Assembly: GCF_900696085.1 (NCBI RefSeq)
Contig: NZ_CAADFC020000016.1
Coordinates: 806,001 to 870,000 of the forward strand
Direction of reading: 5' to 3'
Source of the DNA: Bradyrhizobium ivorense
GTDB lineage: Bacteria > Pseudomonadota > Alphaproteobacteria > Rhizobiales > Xanthobacteraceae
DNA: 64,000 nt
Below the pieces are notes generated by a model. It was not told where the DNA came from. It saw only the letters and a program-made list of their open reading frames with translations, and searched no databases. Made by a program: the position numbers and the translations under genes. Below are positions 52,368 through 61,316 of the stretch, piece by piece (position 1 is the first letter of the stretch; every line of letters begins with the position of its first letter).

Positions 52368-52930
52368 TCACTTAGCCCGAGGAATAAATCCGGGTACGCC
52401 GGTCTCGACGACTGCGTTAAACCTGACGCTCGTGGTGATGCGGTCGCGGATCTCTTGCATGGAGTCTTCGGGGAGAGCCGAAATATCAAAGCTCTCCCAG
52501 ATTCGCTGGGGTTTGGTCGAGGTGGTCAGAAAGGCGGTGCCGCGCTGCACGGCCCAGGCCAGGGCCACTTGAGCCGGGGTCTTGTGCACACGCCGCGCGA
52601 TGGCCGCAATCACGGGATCTTCCAACACGCTTGGCTCCATGGCGTGGCCTAGCGCCGCAAACGCCTGAAGTACGATGCCGTGGTCGCGGCAGAAGTCAAG
52701 CAGCTCCCATTCGGGAAGATACGGATGCGATTCGACCTGCACCATGGCAGGCCTGATCCGGGCAATCGCAACGATCTGGCGCAGCTTCTCCAAAGTGATG
52801 TCCGATAGACCGATCGACTTGCAATGACCGTCGTCGACGAGGCGCTCCAGCGCCTGCCAGGTCTCAGCTAGTGTAACGCCGGGATCATAGATCACCCGAC
52901 CGCGCTCATCCCTCGGGTCCTGTTCGGACA
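52368..52930 (-). pseudogene. Aldo/keto reductase, 5' truncated
   Basis: The C-terminal two thirds of an aldo/keto reductase: EQDPRDERGRVIYDPGVTLA, VDDGHCKSIGLSDITLEKLR, VQVESHPYLPEWELLDFCRD and TPAQVALAWAVQRGTAFLTT. The first part, about 100 residues with the catalytic Asp/Tyr/Lys, is gone. Upstream of about 52930 the frame runs into antisense of a cytochrome c remnant. Non-functional, cut by a rearrangement. Confidence 0.78.
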
Positions 52931-52959
52931 CCCCCGTTGCGTAACGGCGTAAGATCCGA

Positions 52960-53471
52960 TAGCCAATCAGACCCCAGCGGCGCGGAGCTATTTCAAGGCA
53001 ATTGCAGCTCCTGCCATTCGGCCGAGGGGCAAGGTAGCAAGGACGGCTACTATCCGAGTCTGTTCTCGAATTCGGCCACCGGTGCCAGGAACGCGACGAA
53101 CCTCGTTGCGACCATCCTGTACGGTGTGAAATCGCACGACATCGGAAGGACAGGCCTTTATGCCGGGCTTCGGCGGTCGTCCGACCGACGCCAATCCACT
53201 CAGTGATCGCAACATCGCGACGTTGAGTAACTTCGTGCTCACGCACTATGGATCAGCCGACACTACCATTACCGAACAACAGGTCGCCGAAGCGCGCCAA
53301 GGCGGGCCCTCCTCCCCGCTGCTTGCACTTGCTCGCGGGAGCACGTCCATCGTGGCGGCCATTGCATTCCTGGGTGTCGCCTTTCTCCTCGTCCGGAGAC
53401 GAAAACTGCGCCGAGTTGATGGCGAGTCGCCTGTTCAGGAACCCGGCTACCATCTTCGGAGAAAAATGTGA
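52960..53471 (+). pseudogene. Cytochrome c remnant, truncated and frameshifted
   Basis: A c-type haem domain with SGAELFQGNCSSCHSAEGQG (CxxCH), followed in the next frame by RTTSEGQAFMPGFGGRPTDA (distal Met) and LSDRNIATLSNFVLTHYG. A C-terminal membrane helix (SIVAAIAFLGVAFLLVRRRK) resembles subunits of membrane dehydrogenases. An extra A near 53130 breaks the frame, and the signal peptide is missing at the junction with the aldo/keto reductase fragment. Confidence 0.75.
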
Positions 53472-54067
53472 TGGGACGCTTGCTTTCAGTCAACGTGGGT
53501 CTGCCGTGCGATACGACTTGGCAAGGGAGAACGGTGCATACCGGCATTTGGAAGACGCAGGTCAAAGGTCCACGGATGGTGCGCCGCCTCAACATCGAGG
53601 GCGACGGACAAGGAGATTTGGCAGGCCACGGCGGCGAACACCGCGCTGTATTGGTCTATCAGCTCGATTCTTATCGATACTGGCAGAATCAACTGAGCCG
53701 ATCCGATTTCGCTTACGGCCAGTTCGGCGAGAACTTCACAGTTGATGGCCTGTCGGACGCGGAGGTGTGTATCGGAGACCGTTACCGGATCGGCAAAGCC
53801 TTGTTCGAGGTGACGCAGCCGCGGGTCACCTGCTACCGGCTGGGCATTCGGATGAACGAGCCTGACATGGCTGCGCTGCTGGTCAAGCACGGAAGACCCG
53901 GTTTCTATTTGCGTGTGCTGGAGGAAGGTGAGGTCGAGACCGGCGACGAGATCACGCTTGTCACCACCGGGCCCGAACGCATGAGCGTGTCCGAGGTCGA
54001 TGCCCTGCTGTACATGCCCGGTCACCCCCGCGATCAACTGAGCGCGCGCTGCGCATTCCGGCGATGA
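53468..54067 (+). CDS. MOSC-domain protein (5' part of a split gene)
   Basis: A 199-aa MOSC domain: MGRLLSVNVGLPCDTTWQGR, GDLAGHGGEHRAVLVYQLDS, FGENFTVDGLSDAEVCIGDR and the active-site Cys in QPRVTCYRLGIRM. It resembles YiiM but lacks its usual C-terminus; the end ARCAFRR is out of frame. Losing one G near 54040 (CTGAGC for CTGGAGC) explains it. In related bacteria this domain is fused to the FAD/ferredoxin reductase that follows in the next frame. The isolated MOSC part might still fold. Confidence 0.7.
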   Translation: MMGRLLSVNVGLPCDTTWQGRTVHTGIWKTQVKGPRMVRRLNIEGDGQGDLAGHGGEHRAVLVYQLDSYRYWQNQLSRSDFAYGQFGENFTVDGLSDAEVCIGDRYRIGKALFEVTQPRVTCYRLGIRMNEPDMAALLVKHGRPGFYLRVLEEGEVETGDEITLVTTGPERMSVSEVDALLYMPGHPRDQLSARCAFRR

Positions 54068-55230
54068 GCGCCGGATGGCGCAAATCCTTCGAGGCGCTGC
54101 TGAACCAGGACCGTAAGGATGGTGCACCTTCGGGAAATGCCGGTCTCACCGCCGCGCCCAGCCGGGCGCCGGCATGGCAAGGATTCCGGCCGCTGCGCGT
54201 GTCGCGTAAGGTGCGGGAGAGCAGCAACGTAACGTCGCTGGTGCTGGAGCCGATCGACAAGCAGCCGATCGCCGCGGCTCTCCCCGGCCAGTTTGTCGTG
54301 CTGCGGCTCGGGCCGACACCTGCACCTACCCTGATGCGTAGCTATTCGCTGTCGGGCGAGCCCGGTGCCTCGTTCTTTCGCGTGAGCGTCAAAAGGGAAG
54401 CCCATGGCGCGGCCAGCGGCTAGATTGACGACGAGCTGAAGGTTGGCGACATCGTGCAGGCGAGTGCGGCGCGGGGCAGCTTCACACTGCGGTCGGGCAA
54501 CACGCCTGTTGTTTTGGTGAGTGCCAGCATCGGAGTAACGCCGGTGCTCGCGATGCTTCATGCGTTAGTGGCCGGAGCATCGAAGCGGGATGTCTGTTGG
54601 CTGTACGGGGCCCGCAATGGCAGCGAACATCCGTTTGCCAGCGAGACGCGCCAGTTGCTGGGCGCCCTTCCCCGCCATCACAGCCAGATTTGCTACAGTG
54701 CGCCCGACCCTGAGGACCGACTCCATATTGATTTCGACGTTCGTGGTCATCTGGATATGCGAGTAATCGAACAACTCAACTTGCCGCGAGATGGTGATTT
54801 CTACATCTGCGGACCGACCGGGTTCATGAGCGACCTGTCCGCTGGGCTTGCGTCCTTCGGCGTCGCCAAGGATCGCATCCGCACCGAGATATTCGGCACG
54901 GGTCCGTTGATGACGCCAGGTATCGCCGCTTCGCCCCGCCAAACGCCCCATGTGCCGGCGGGACCTCCGGGCTCGGGACCGATGGTTTCCTTCGCGCGTT
55001 CCGGTCTCAATGTCCGCTGGGGATCATCGTTCAAGAGCCTGCTCGAGTTGGCCGAAGCTTGCGACGTTCCGGTGCGTTGGTCGTGTCGAACGGGGGTGTG
55101 CCACAACTGCGAGACCGGACTGGTAGCTGGAAACGTCAGCTACCAACCCGAACCAATCGATGCAGCGGCTGACGGTAACTTGCTGATTTGCTGCTCACGG
55201 CCCGAGGGCAACGTCGTGATCGACTTATGA
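54064..55230 (+). pseudogene. FAD/NAD(P) oxidoreductase with 2Fe-2S domain, split by stop
   Basis: The 3' part of the MOSC-reductase gene. The FAD domain has RSYSLSGEPGASFFRVSVKR, the NAD domain VSASIGVTPVLAMLHALV and FYICGPTGFM, and the C-terminal plant-type [2Fe-2S] ferredoxin domain has C-x4-C-x2-C (CRTGVCHNC) with the last Cys in LICCSRP. An in-frame TAG at 54421 interrupts the FAD domain, in addition to the frameshift upstream. Adding back one base and a sense codon gives a 587-aa fusion, the size of MOSC-containing oxidoreductases. Confidence 0.75.
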
Positions 55231-55266
55231 CGGCAGCGGCCTCGCATCAAATGATGGAGAATTCAA

Positions 55267-55862
55267 ATGCGATCAGACATCACGCAGGGGGCCGCTTTCC
55301 CGGACTATGAGTTGAGCGACCACACCGGGAAACATCGCAAGCTCTCCGAGCTGCAGGGACAGGATCCGATGGTGGTCGTGCTTGGGCGCGGCGGCTTCTG
55401 TCCAAAAGATCGCCGCCAGGCCGAAGGCCTGCTGGAATTACATCGGGAGATGGAGGTTGGCTATTGCCGGCTGGTCACGATCACAACTGATAACATCAGC
55501 CAGACAAACGAATATCGTAACGGTGTAGGGGCGCACTGGCCTTTCTCTCCGATCCGCGGCGCATCGTTCAGAAGGATCTCGATATCGCGGAATACACCGA
55601 CCCAACCCATGATCCAATGATTCCGCACGTGATCGTGCTGGAGCCGAATCTCATCATTCACAAGATCTACAACGGCTACTGGTTCTTTGGGCGTCCCACG
55701 ACGGAGGAACTTCGCCAGGATCTCCGCGCTGTAACCAGGAAATGCCGTGCGGACTGGGACATTACAGCACCCGAGTTTAGAGCTCCGTGGCAGCAGGGGC
55801 GCAAAGAGCTCTTCTATCCGTACGGCAAAGGCTATCTTCAAACTCTCGGAAATCAGGATTAG
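55267..55862 (+). pseudogene. AhpC/TSA-like redoxin, frameshifted
   Basis: A thioredoxin-fold redoxin whose first half (AAFPDYELSDHTGKHRKLSE; MVVVLGRGGFCPKDRRQAEG) and second half (DLDIAEYTDPTHDPMIPHVI; LIIHKIYNGYWFFGRPTTEE) are in different frames. The break is near 55545, where TTTCTCTCC lacks one C. The Cys of GFCPKD is in the peroxidatic-like position. Restored length 198 aa. The reading frame after the lesion is otherwise clean, so it is recent. Confidence 0.78.
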
Positions 55863-56423
55863 CAGCAGACGCGGAAGGAGCCGCTATGGGTGAGAGCAAC
55901 CTTGAGCTTGGAGATCAAAGATGTGGCCAATATCCCGCAGAAAGGCAATCGCAGCGATCCAGACCTGAGGCGCTTAAGTCCCTCGAGGTGCAAGGACTGA
56001 TCACGATTAGCACCCTCGGCTGGCCGCTCGCGATCTGATTGGTTGCTGAGTTGGCTGGCGCGCCGCCTGCCTCGCATGGGCAGCGATGCACGTCCCTTCT
56101 CGCACTTCCGCTCGATCGCGATGATTCCTGCCTCCGTCCATCCACGGACGAAGTGTAGCCATTCGCCCGGCCTGTCCTGATGGCGATAATGGGGAAGCAC
56201 GACGGTTTACCGGCACCGTATGCCGGAACGTCGGAAAAAAGGACAACGCACAGAACGTTCGTTCAATCGAGAGTTCAAAGTGCGGGCGAAAGTGACGTTA
56301 CTGGGGAGAGCTGTGGCGTAGAAATGGCAGAGAGAGTGCGAGTCAAACTCACGATTTTCAATCATTCCGCTCGAACAGCTGAGAATAACCTCGATCGATC
56401 CCTCCGGAGGTTCGGTCAGAGTC

Positions 56424-56436
56424 GGGTTCGATTCCG
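56424..56436 (+). other. T-arm-like core (att-like), right
   Basis: GGGTTCGATTCCG, identical to 419-431, 81 bp upstream of the right 120-bp repeat. The flanking pairs do not form a good T-stem, so it is not a tRNA gene. The stretch 55863-56423 before it has no supported gene; a 50-codon frame at 55886 is unconvincing. Confidence 0.45.
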
Positions 56437-56504
56437 ATCGGCGCGATTGTGGAGTTTGGAACTGCATGGGCGTGCCCCCCTGCGGGAAGCCTGTTTTATT
56501 TTTG

Positions 56505-56624
56505 TCGGCGAATACCGCGCGTCATCCTGCTGGTATTTGTGCTGGTATCGACAGCAATCAACGATAAAAGTGGGTTCAAATTCAAATGGTTATAGCTCCA
56601 GGCAATTATCGGCCAGGGGCACCA
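56505..56624 (+). repeat. 120-bp direct repeat, right copy (att-like)
   Basis: Right copy of 491-610 (109/120 identical, same orientation), with GCTGGTAT octamers at 56529-56536 and 56541-56548. A broken P4-type integrase follows about 240 bp later, as expected next to an attachment site. The two copies delimit 56 kb. Confidence 0.75.
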
Positions 56625-56859
56625 ACTAGGCTGTTCAAGCCCGTTCTCAAGCGTCCGCAACCGTCCGCGCAGTGCTTCAAACCCTTGAAAAATAGGCACT
56701 TCTGCATAACCCGGTGTTCGTCACCGTTTGTTCTCATCCAATCCCGGCCGTTCGATCTGTTGGTATTGGGAGAACAGACGTTCACGGCGACTTCCGTTAT
56801 TCCAAGCTAAGGAATTGAGCAGCTGGCCCGCAAGAGCGACGGCGCGCACGCAAATCCAA

Positions 56860-57190
56860 AGCAGGATCAGGACTGATGTCGACTGCCGAACTGCCCGACC
56901 GAAATTCGGCGGGGACGCGTGGAGCCCGGCCAAGATTTCCGACGTGACCGGCAGCGACCTCTATCTATTCGTCACGCCGGACGTGAGCAGGCCCGGCAGC
57001 GCTGCCTCCAAAGTCTGGCGGATGGGCTACCGCTTCCATGGCCGTCAGAAAACCTACTCCTCGGCCCTTACGGCAATGGCCGCGATGGCACATTCTCTCT
57101 TGCCGACGCACGGCGCGAGCGCGACAAGGCCAAGGACCAACTCAAAGAAGGCAAAGACCCGACCACCGAGCGTGGTGCTTACCGAGCTTC
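56860..57190 (+). pseudogene. P4-type tyrosine integrase, N-terminal remnant
   Basis: The arm-binding N-terminal domain of a P4/tRNA-type integrase in two frames: TDVDCRTARPKFGGDAWSPA with KISDVTGSDLYLFVTPDV and KVWRMGYRFHGRQKTYS, then GPYGNGRDGTFSLADARRER with DKAKDQLKEGKDPTTER. A frameshift near 57062 separates them. The catalytic domain is absent: the sequence ends at the 3' end of the convergent aldehyde dehydrogenase gene (57206), so a deletion or insertion removed it. Confidence 0.78.
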
Positions 57191-57205
57191 GCGACGTCCG
57201 CTTGT

Positions 57206-58708
57206 CTAGCTATAACGTTTTTCTTTGCCGTCGTCAGCGTACCAGTCAAACGGCTCGTCAGAGAGATTGACGATGACGTTCTGGATCTGCGTGTATTCCT
57301 CAAAGGCGACGACGCCATTCTCGCGCCCGATGCCGCTCATCTTGAAGCCGCCCCAGGGCGAGCAGGGATCGATGCGATGATGGTCGTTGATCCAGACGAT
57401 GCCACTCTGCAGTTGATGCGCGACGCGATGTGCGCGAGTCACGTCACGGGTCCAAATGGATGTGGCGAGGCCGAATTCGGTGCCATTGGCGATGGCAATC
57501 GCTTCCTCCTCGGCGTCGAACGGAATGACGCAGACCACTGGGCCGAAGATTTCCTCTTGGGCGATGCGCATGGTAGGATTCACATGGGTGAAGATGGTCG
57601 GCTGGTGATAATAACCGTTCGCAAACTGCGCACCGTCCGGCCGCCTGCCGCCGGCCGCGAGGACAGCCCCCTCCTGCAGACCGATCTTCACATAGTGCTC
57701 TGTGAGATCGCGCTGCCTGGCTGAGACCAGCGGCCCCATTTGGGTCGCCATGTCCTGCGGATCGCCGAGCCGGATCGCATTGGTGCGTTTCACCAGCTCC
57801 GCCACGACCGCGTCATGCACTGAACGCCGCACGAGCAGACGCGCGCCCTGCACGCAGGTCTGGCCGGTGGCGATGAACGACGCGAACAGCGCTGCGGCGA
57901 CGCCGCGCTCCACCGGCGTGTCGTCGAACATGATCACCGCGGCCTTGCCGCCAAGCTCGGCGGCCACCTTGGTGAGATTGGCGCCGGCCATGGAGGCCAC
58001 CATCTTGCCAGTCTCGGTACCGCCGGTGAGATCGATCTTCTTGATACGCTTGCTGGCGGTCAACGCCTTGCCGGCCACGCCGCCGAGACCGGGCACCACG
58101 TTGTAGACGCCATCGGGTACGCCGGCTTCCTTGAAGATGTCGCCGAGCAGCAGCGGAGTGATCGGCGCGAGTTCGCTAGGCTTCACCACCATGGTGTTGC
58201 CCGCCGCCATGGACGGCGCGATCTTCTTGGTGAGGATCAGCAGCGGATGATTCCAAGGCGTGACATGACCGACAACGCCAAGCGGAACGCGGCGCGTATA
58301 GTTCAGGAAGTTGCCGCCGAACGGCGGGACGGTGTCTTGGTACGTGCGCGCCAGCGCTCCGAAATACCGGAACCATTCCGGCAGGCGGCCGAGCTGCGCG
58401 CTCATCTCACGGCGGGCGCGGCCAATCTGGTCGATCTCGATGGTGACGAGTTCGGGCAATTTCTTCACCAGCAATTCGCCCGCCCGGTGCATGATGTCGC
58501 CGCGCACCGCGCCGGGCGTCGCTGCCCAGACCGAAGCAGCCTGCTCGGCGGCGTCGATGGCGCGGTCGATATCCGTCTCATTGCCTTCGGCGACGTCGGC
58601 GAGATGGCTGCGGTTCTTGGGATTCTCGATCCGCATCACACGCCCCGACGAAGCGGACTGAAAGCGGCCGTCAATGTAGAGGCCGTAGGGCTTGCCGTCA
58701 TTCATCAT
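57206..58708 (-). CDS. Aldehyde dehydrogenase (NAD(P)-dependent)
   Basis: A 500-aa aldehyde dehydrogenase superfamily enzyme: GHVTPWNHPLLILTKKIAPS, MVVKPSELAPITPLLLGDIF, LTGGTETGKMVASMAGANLT, catalytic Glu in ELGGKAAVIM, catalytic Cys in ATGQTCVQGARLL, and EEIFGPVVCVI with WGGFKMSGIGRENG. Start at 58708 follows GGAGGACAGAAC; the longer open frame is not family sequence. It is the last gene of the operon and probably oxidises an aldehyde product of the upstream steps to an acid. Confidence 0.92.
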   Translation of the reverse strand: MMNDGKPYGLYIDGRFQSASSGRVMRIENPKNRSHLADVAEGNETDIDRAIDAAEQAASVWAATPGAVRGDIMHRAGELLVKKLPELVTIEIDQIGRARREMSAQLGRLPEWFRYFGALARTYQDTVPPFGGNFLNYTRRVPLGVVGHVTPWNHPLLILTKKIAPSMAAGNTMVVKPSELAPITPLLLGDIFKEAGVPDGVYNVVPGLGGVAGKALTASKRIKKIDLTGGTETGKMVASMAGANLTKVAAELGGKAAVIMFDDTPVERGVAAALFASFIATGQTCVQGARLLVRRSVHDAVVAELVKRTNAIRLGDPQDMATQMGPLVSARQRDLTEHYVKIGLQEGAVLAAGGRRPDGAQFANGYYHQPTIFTHVNPTMRIAQEEIFGPVVCVIPFDAEEEAIAIANGTEFGLATSIWTRDVTRAHRVAHQLQSGIVWINDHHRIDPCSPWGGFKMSGIGRENGVVAFEEYTQIQNVIVNLSDEPFDWYADDGKEKRYS

Positions 58709-58724
58709 GTTCTGTCCTCCTGCG

Positions 58725-59714
58725 CTAGGCGATGCGGAACAGCCGGCTGGCATTGCCGAACAGGATTTTCTCGCGATCGGCATCCGAGAGCTTCGCCTGT
58801 CTGACGAGGCCGACCGGATCGTCGTCACCCATGTCGAAAGGATAGTCCGAGCCCATCATCACGCGATCGGCGCCAACCGTGGCGACCAGATTGTCGATCA
58901 AGGTCGGCGAGAATACGCAGCTGTCGAACCACAAGCGCTTGAGATAGGTGGACGGGGCGTCCGCCGTGAAGCGGCGTACTTCGGGGCGCACCTTCCAAGC
59001 ATGATCCATGCGCGCGGCATAGAACGGATAATAGCCTCCACCATGAGCGATCACCACGTCGAGATCAGGATGGCGATCGAGAACGCCGCCCATGATGAAA
59101 TGGGCGATGGCCAATGTTTCCTCGACCGGCTGACCAACGCTGTTTACCATGAAGAAGTCACCCAGTCGCTGGCCCTGAGAGAAGCCAAGTGGATGGATGA
59201 ACAGCGGCGCCCGCAGTTTTGCGAGGCGCGCATAGAGCGGGTCGAAGGCGGCGTTGGAAAGTTCGAGATCCTCGACGCGGGTGTCGATCTGGAAGCCGCG
59301 CAGGCCGAGCGTATCGACACCATGCACGGCCTCTTCGATGGCCCGCTGCGGGAAGCGCATCGGCAGCGTGCCCATCCCAGCGAAATGTGCGGGATCCTGC
59401 GCAACCAGCGCGGCGACGTCCTCGTTTTGCACGCGCGACAGTGCGACCAGCAGGTCCTCGCCGGCCCAGTAATGCTGCTGCGCCGGCGCTGGCGCGACGA
59501 CCTGGATATCGACGCCCATCTTCGCCATCATCTCGCGGCGCGTGACGATATCGAGCATCAGCCCGGGCAGGATCTTGCCCTGCTCCGCATCGGTCTCGCG
59601 ACTCGCCGGCGACATGTCGCGGCGATAGGGATTGCTCATCGGATCATATTTGCCGGCCACCAGCGGCTCGACGCGCTTGCTGAAGGCGTGGGTATGCATG
59701 TCGATGATGGGCAT
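58725..59714 (-). CDS. ACMSD-type amidohydrolase
   Basis: A 329-aa metal-dependent amidohydrolase of the ACMSD family: MPIIDMHTHAFS (metal HxH), APLFIHPLGFS, DVVIAHGGGYYPFYAARMDH and MMGSDYPFDMGD (late Asp). It probably decarboxylates or hydrolyses a carboxylated intermediate. It lies 12 bp from the amidase upstream and 16 bp from the aldehyde dehydrogenase downstream. A distant paralogue occurs in the aromatic cluster at 6669-7712. Confidence 0.88.
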   Translation of the reverse strand: MPIIDMHTHAFSKRVEPLVAGKYDPMSNPYRRDMSPASRETDAEQGKILPGLMLDIVTRREMMAKMGVDIQVVAPAPAQQHYWAGEDLLVALSRVQNEDVAALVAQDPAHFAGMGTLPMRFPQRAIEEAVHGVDTLGLRGFQIDTRVEDLELSNAAFDPLYARLAKLRAPLFIHPLGFSQGQRLGDFFMVNSVGQPVEETLAIAHFIMGGVLDRHPDLDVVIAHGGGYYPFYAARMDHAWKVRPEVRRFTADAPSTYLKRLWFDSCVFSPTLIDNLVATVGADRVMMGSDYPFDMGDDDPVGLVRQAKLSDADREKILFGNASRLFRIA

Positions 59715-59726
59715 GAAACGTCTCTT

Positions 59727-61115
59727 CTAGTTGAGTTCGGCGGCGGCAGGCACGCGGTGGTGCCAGTCGGTGGCGCTCTGATAGGCGTGCGCCGCGCGCA
59801 GCATGATTGCTTCGCAGTAGGGACGGCCGACTAACTGGAATGCGATGGGCAAGTCGGCGTTATCGAAGCCGCAGGGCACCGAGGCAGCGGGCAAACCAAG
59901 ATAATTGATGCCACGAGTGCAATGGGTGAGCCGGCCGATGACGCCTGCCACATCGGCGGGATTGCCTTCGGTGGTCGCGGCAATAGTCGGCACCGGGATG
60001 GAGATCGCCGGTAGCAGAGCGAGATCGGCGTCACCGATGCAGGCTGTGATCCACGCTTCGGCAAGTTGCGCGCGGAGCGAGAGCGCTTCCACATAGCGTG
60101 TGGCCGGATAGTACAGGCCGGGCTCGATCCGGGCACGGACCTGATCGGCATAATCCTGCGGGCGCTCGATCAGCCATCGGCGATGGATGGTCGCCGCCTC
60201 GACGCTCATCACAAGCTGCATCAGCGCATTGATCAGCGTCATGTCGGGTGGCGTCGTTTCGGACACCACGGTGCCGAGCGAAGTCAGAGTCTTGACCGCT
60301 TCATCCAACGCAGTCGCGATCTGCGGATGCAGCAATTCGCGATAATAGCCGCCGGGCACGGCGATGCGCAGCCCGGCGATGCCGGTATCGATGCCTTTGA
60401 GATAGTCGCGCCCCGCTATCACCGAGAGAATGCTCGCCGCGTCCTTCGCGGTGCGCGTCAGCGGACCAGCGCAATCGAGCGAGGCGGACAGCGGCATAAC
60501 ACCATCGATCGGCACGAGCCCCCAGGTCGGCTTCAACCCGATCAATCCGCACATGGCGCCGGGATGGCGCAACGAACCGCCGGTGTCAGTGCCGAGCGAG
60601 GCAGTGACGAGACGCGCCGCCACGGCAACGCCGGAACCCGACGACGATCCACCGGGCACGTGAGCCGGATTCCACGGATTGCGGGCATGGCCGAGAGACT
60701 CGTTAAAGCCGGTCGGGCTCATGGCAAATTCTGCGAGTTGCAGGCGGCCGAGATCGAGCGCGCCAGCCGCATCGAGCCGCGCGATGGCCGTCGATGTGAC
60801 ATCGGCTCGGAAATCTGCACGGATCCTGGAGCCGCCGCCAGAAAGATCACCGGCGCGATAGAACAGGTCCTTATGCGCCAGCGGCACGCCGTGCAGCGGC
60901 GGCAAGGCGGCGCCGGATGCACGCAGCTTGTCCGCGGCCGCCGCAGCGTCCATCGCGCGTGCGTTGTCGAGACGCACGACTGCATTGAGCTTGTGGCCTA
61001 TGCTCACAAGGCGGTTGAGGGCAACAGCGGTCGCCTCCACCGACGTCACCTCGCCGTCAGCGATGGCCTTGGCGAGCGCGCTCAGATCGAGCGCAGCAAT
61101 CTGTGTCACCTGCAT
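59727..61115 (-). CDS. Amidase (amidase-signature family)
   Basis: A 462-aa amidase-signature hydrolase with the Ser-cisSer-Lys triad: Lys in LAHKDLFYRAG, Ser pair in GGSSSGSGVAVAA and TDTGGSLRHPGA. Later motifs include DCAGPLTRTAKDAA and LGLPAASVPCG. ATG 61115 shares a base with the stop of the 64-aa gene (TGATG). It hydrolyses an amide to acid and ammonia; the substrate is unknown. Association with an ABC transporter of the branched-chain/amide type suggests uptake of a small amide. Confidence 0.92.
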   Translation of the reverse strand: MQVTQIAALDLSALAKAIADGEVTSVEATAVALNRLVSIGHKLNAVVRLDNARAMDAAAAADKLRASGAALPPLHGVPLAHKDLFYRAGDLSGGGSRIRADFRADVTSTAIARLDAAGALDLGRLQLAEFAMSPTGFNESLGHARNPWNPAHVPGGSSSGSGVAVAARLVTASLGTDTGGSLRHPGAMCGLIGLKPTWGLVPIDGVMPLSASLDCAGPLTRTAKDAASILSVIAGRDYLKGIDTGIAGLRIAVPGGYYRELLHPQIATALDEAVKTLTSLGTVVSETTPPDMTLINALMQLVMSVEAATIHRRWLIERPQDYADQVRARIEPGLYYPATRYVEALSLRAQLAEAWITACIGDADLALLPAISIPVPTIAATTEGNPADVAGVIGRLTHCTRGINYLGLPAASVPCGFDNADLPIAFQLVGRPYCEAIMLRAAHAYQSATDWHHRVPAAAELN

Positions 61116-61309
61116 CAGGACCTGTCCGCTTGGGCGAGCCACGCCTGATAGGCATAGGGCGAGGTATCGAATGGCATCGCGCGCAGGGCCTCGGTCGCGA
61201 TCCGCGTATTCACATCTGTGACGAGAGCTGTCGCTCGCGCCGTGCGATTGGCGGCTTCCGGTGCCTGATTCAATTCGACGACCACCTGCCGCAAAAGATC
61301 TTCGCTCAT
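61115..61309 (-). CDS. AtzG/DUF4089-like small amidase partner
   Basis: A 64-aa helical protein (MSEDLLRQVVVELNQAPEAA; NTRIATEALRAMPFDTSPYA) ending YQAWLAQADRS. Size, helix content and position immediately before the amidase match the AtzG-type small subunits that pair with amidase-signature enzymes, though sequence similarity is weak by eye. GAGGTTGTC precedes the ATG, and the gene is translationally coupled to the amidase. Confidence 0.65.
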   Translation of the reverse strand: MSEDLLRQVVVELNQAPEAANRTARATALVTDVNTRIATEALRAMPFDTSPYAYQAWLAQADRS

Positions 61310-61316
61310 GACAACC

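Noticed and set aside
55886..56038. A 50-codon frame after the redoxin remnant
   Set aside because: No good ribosome-binding site, no domain and poor residue composition.
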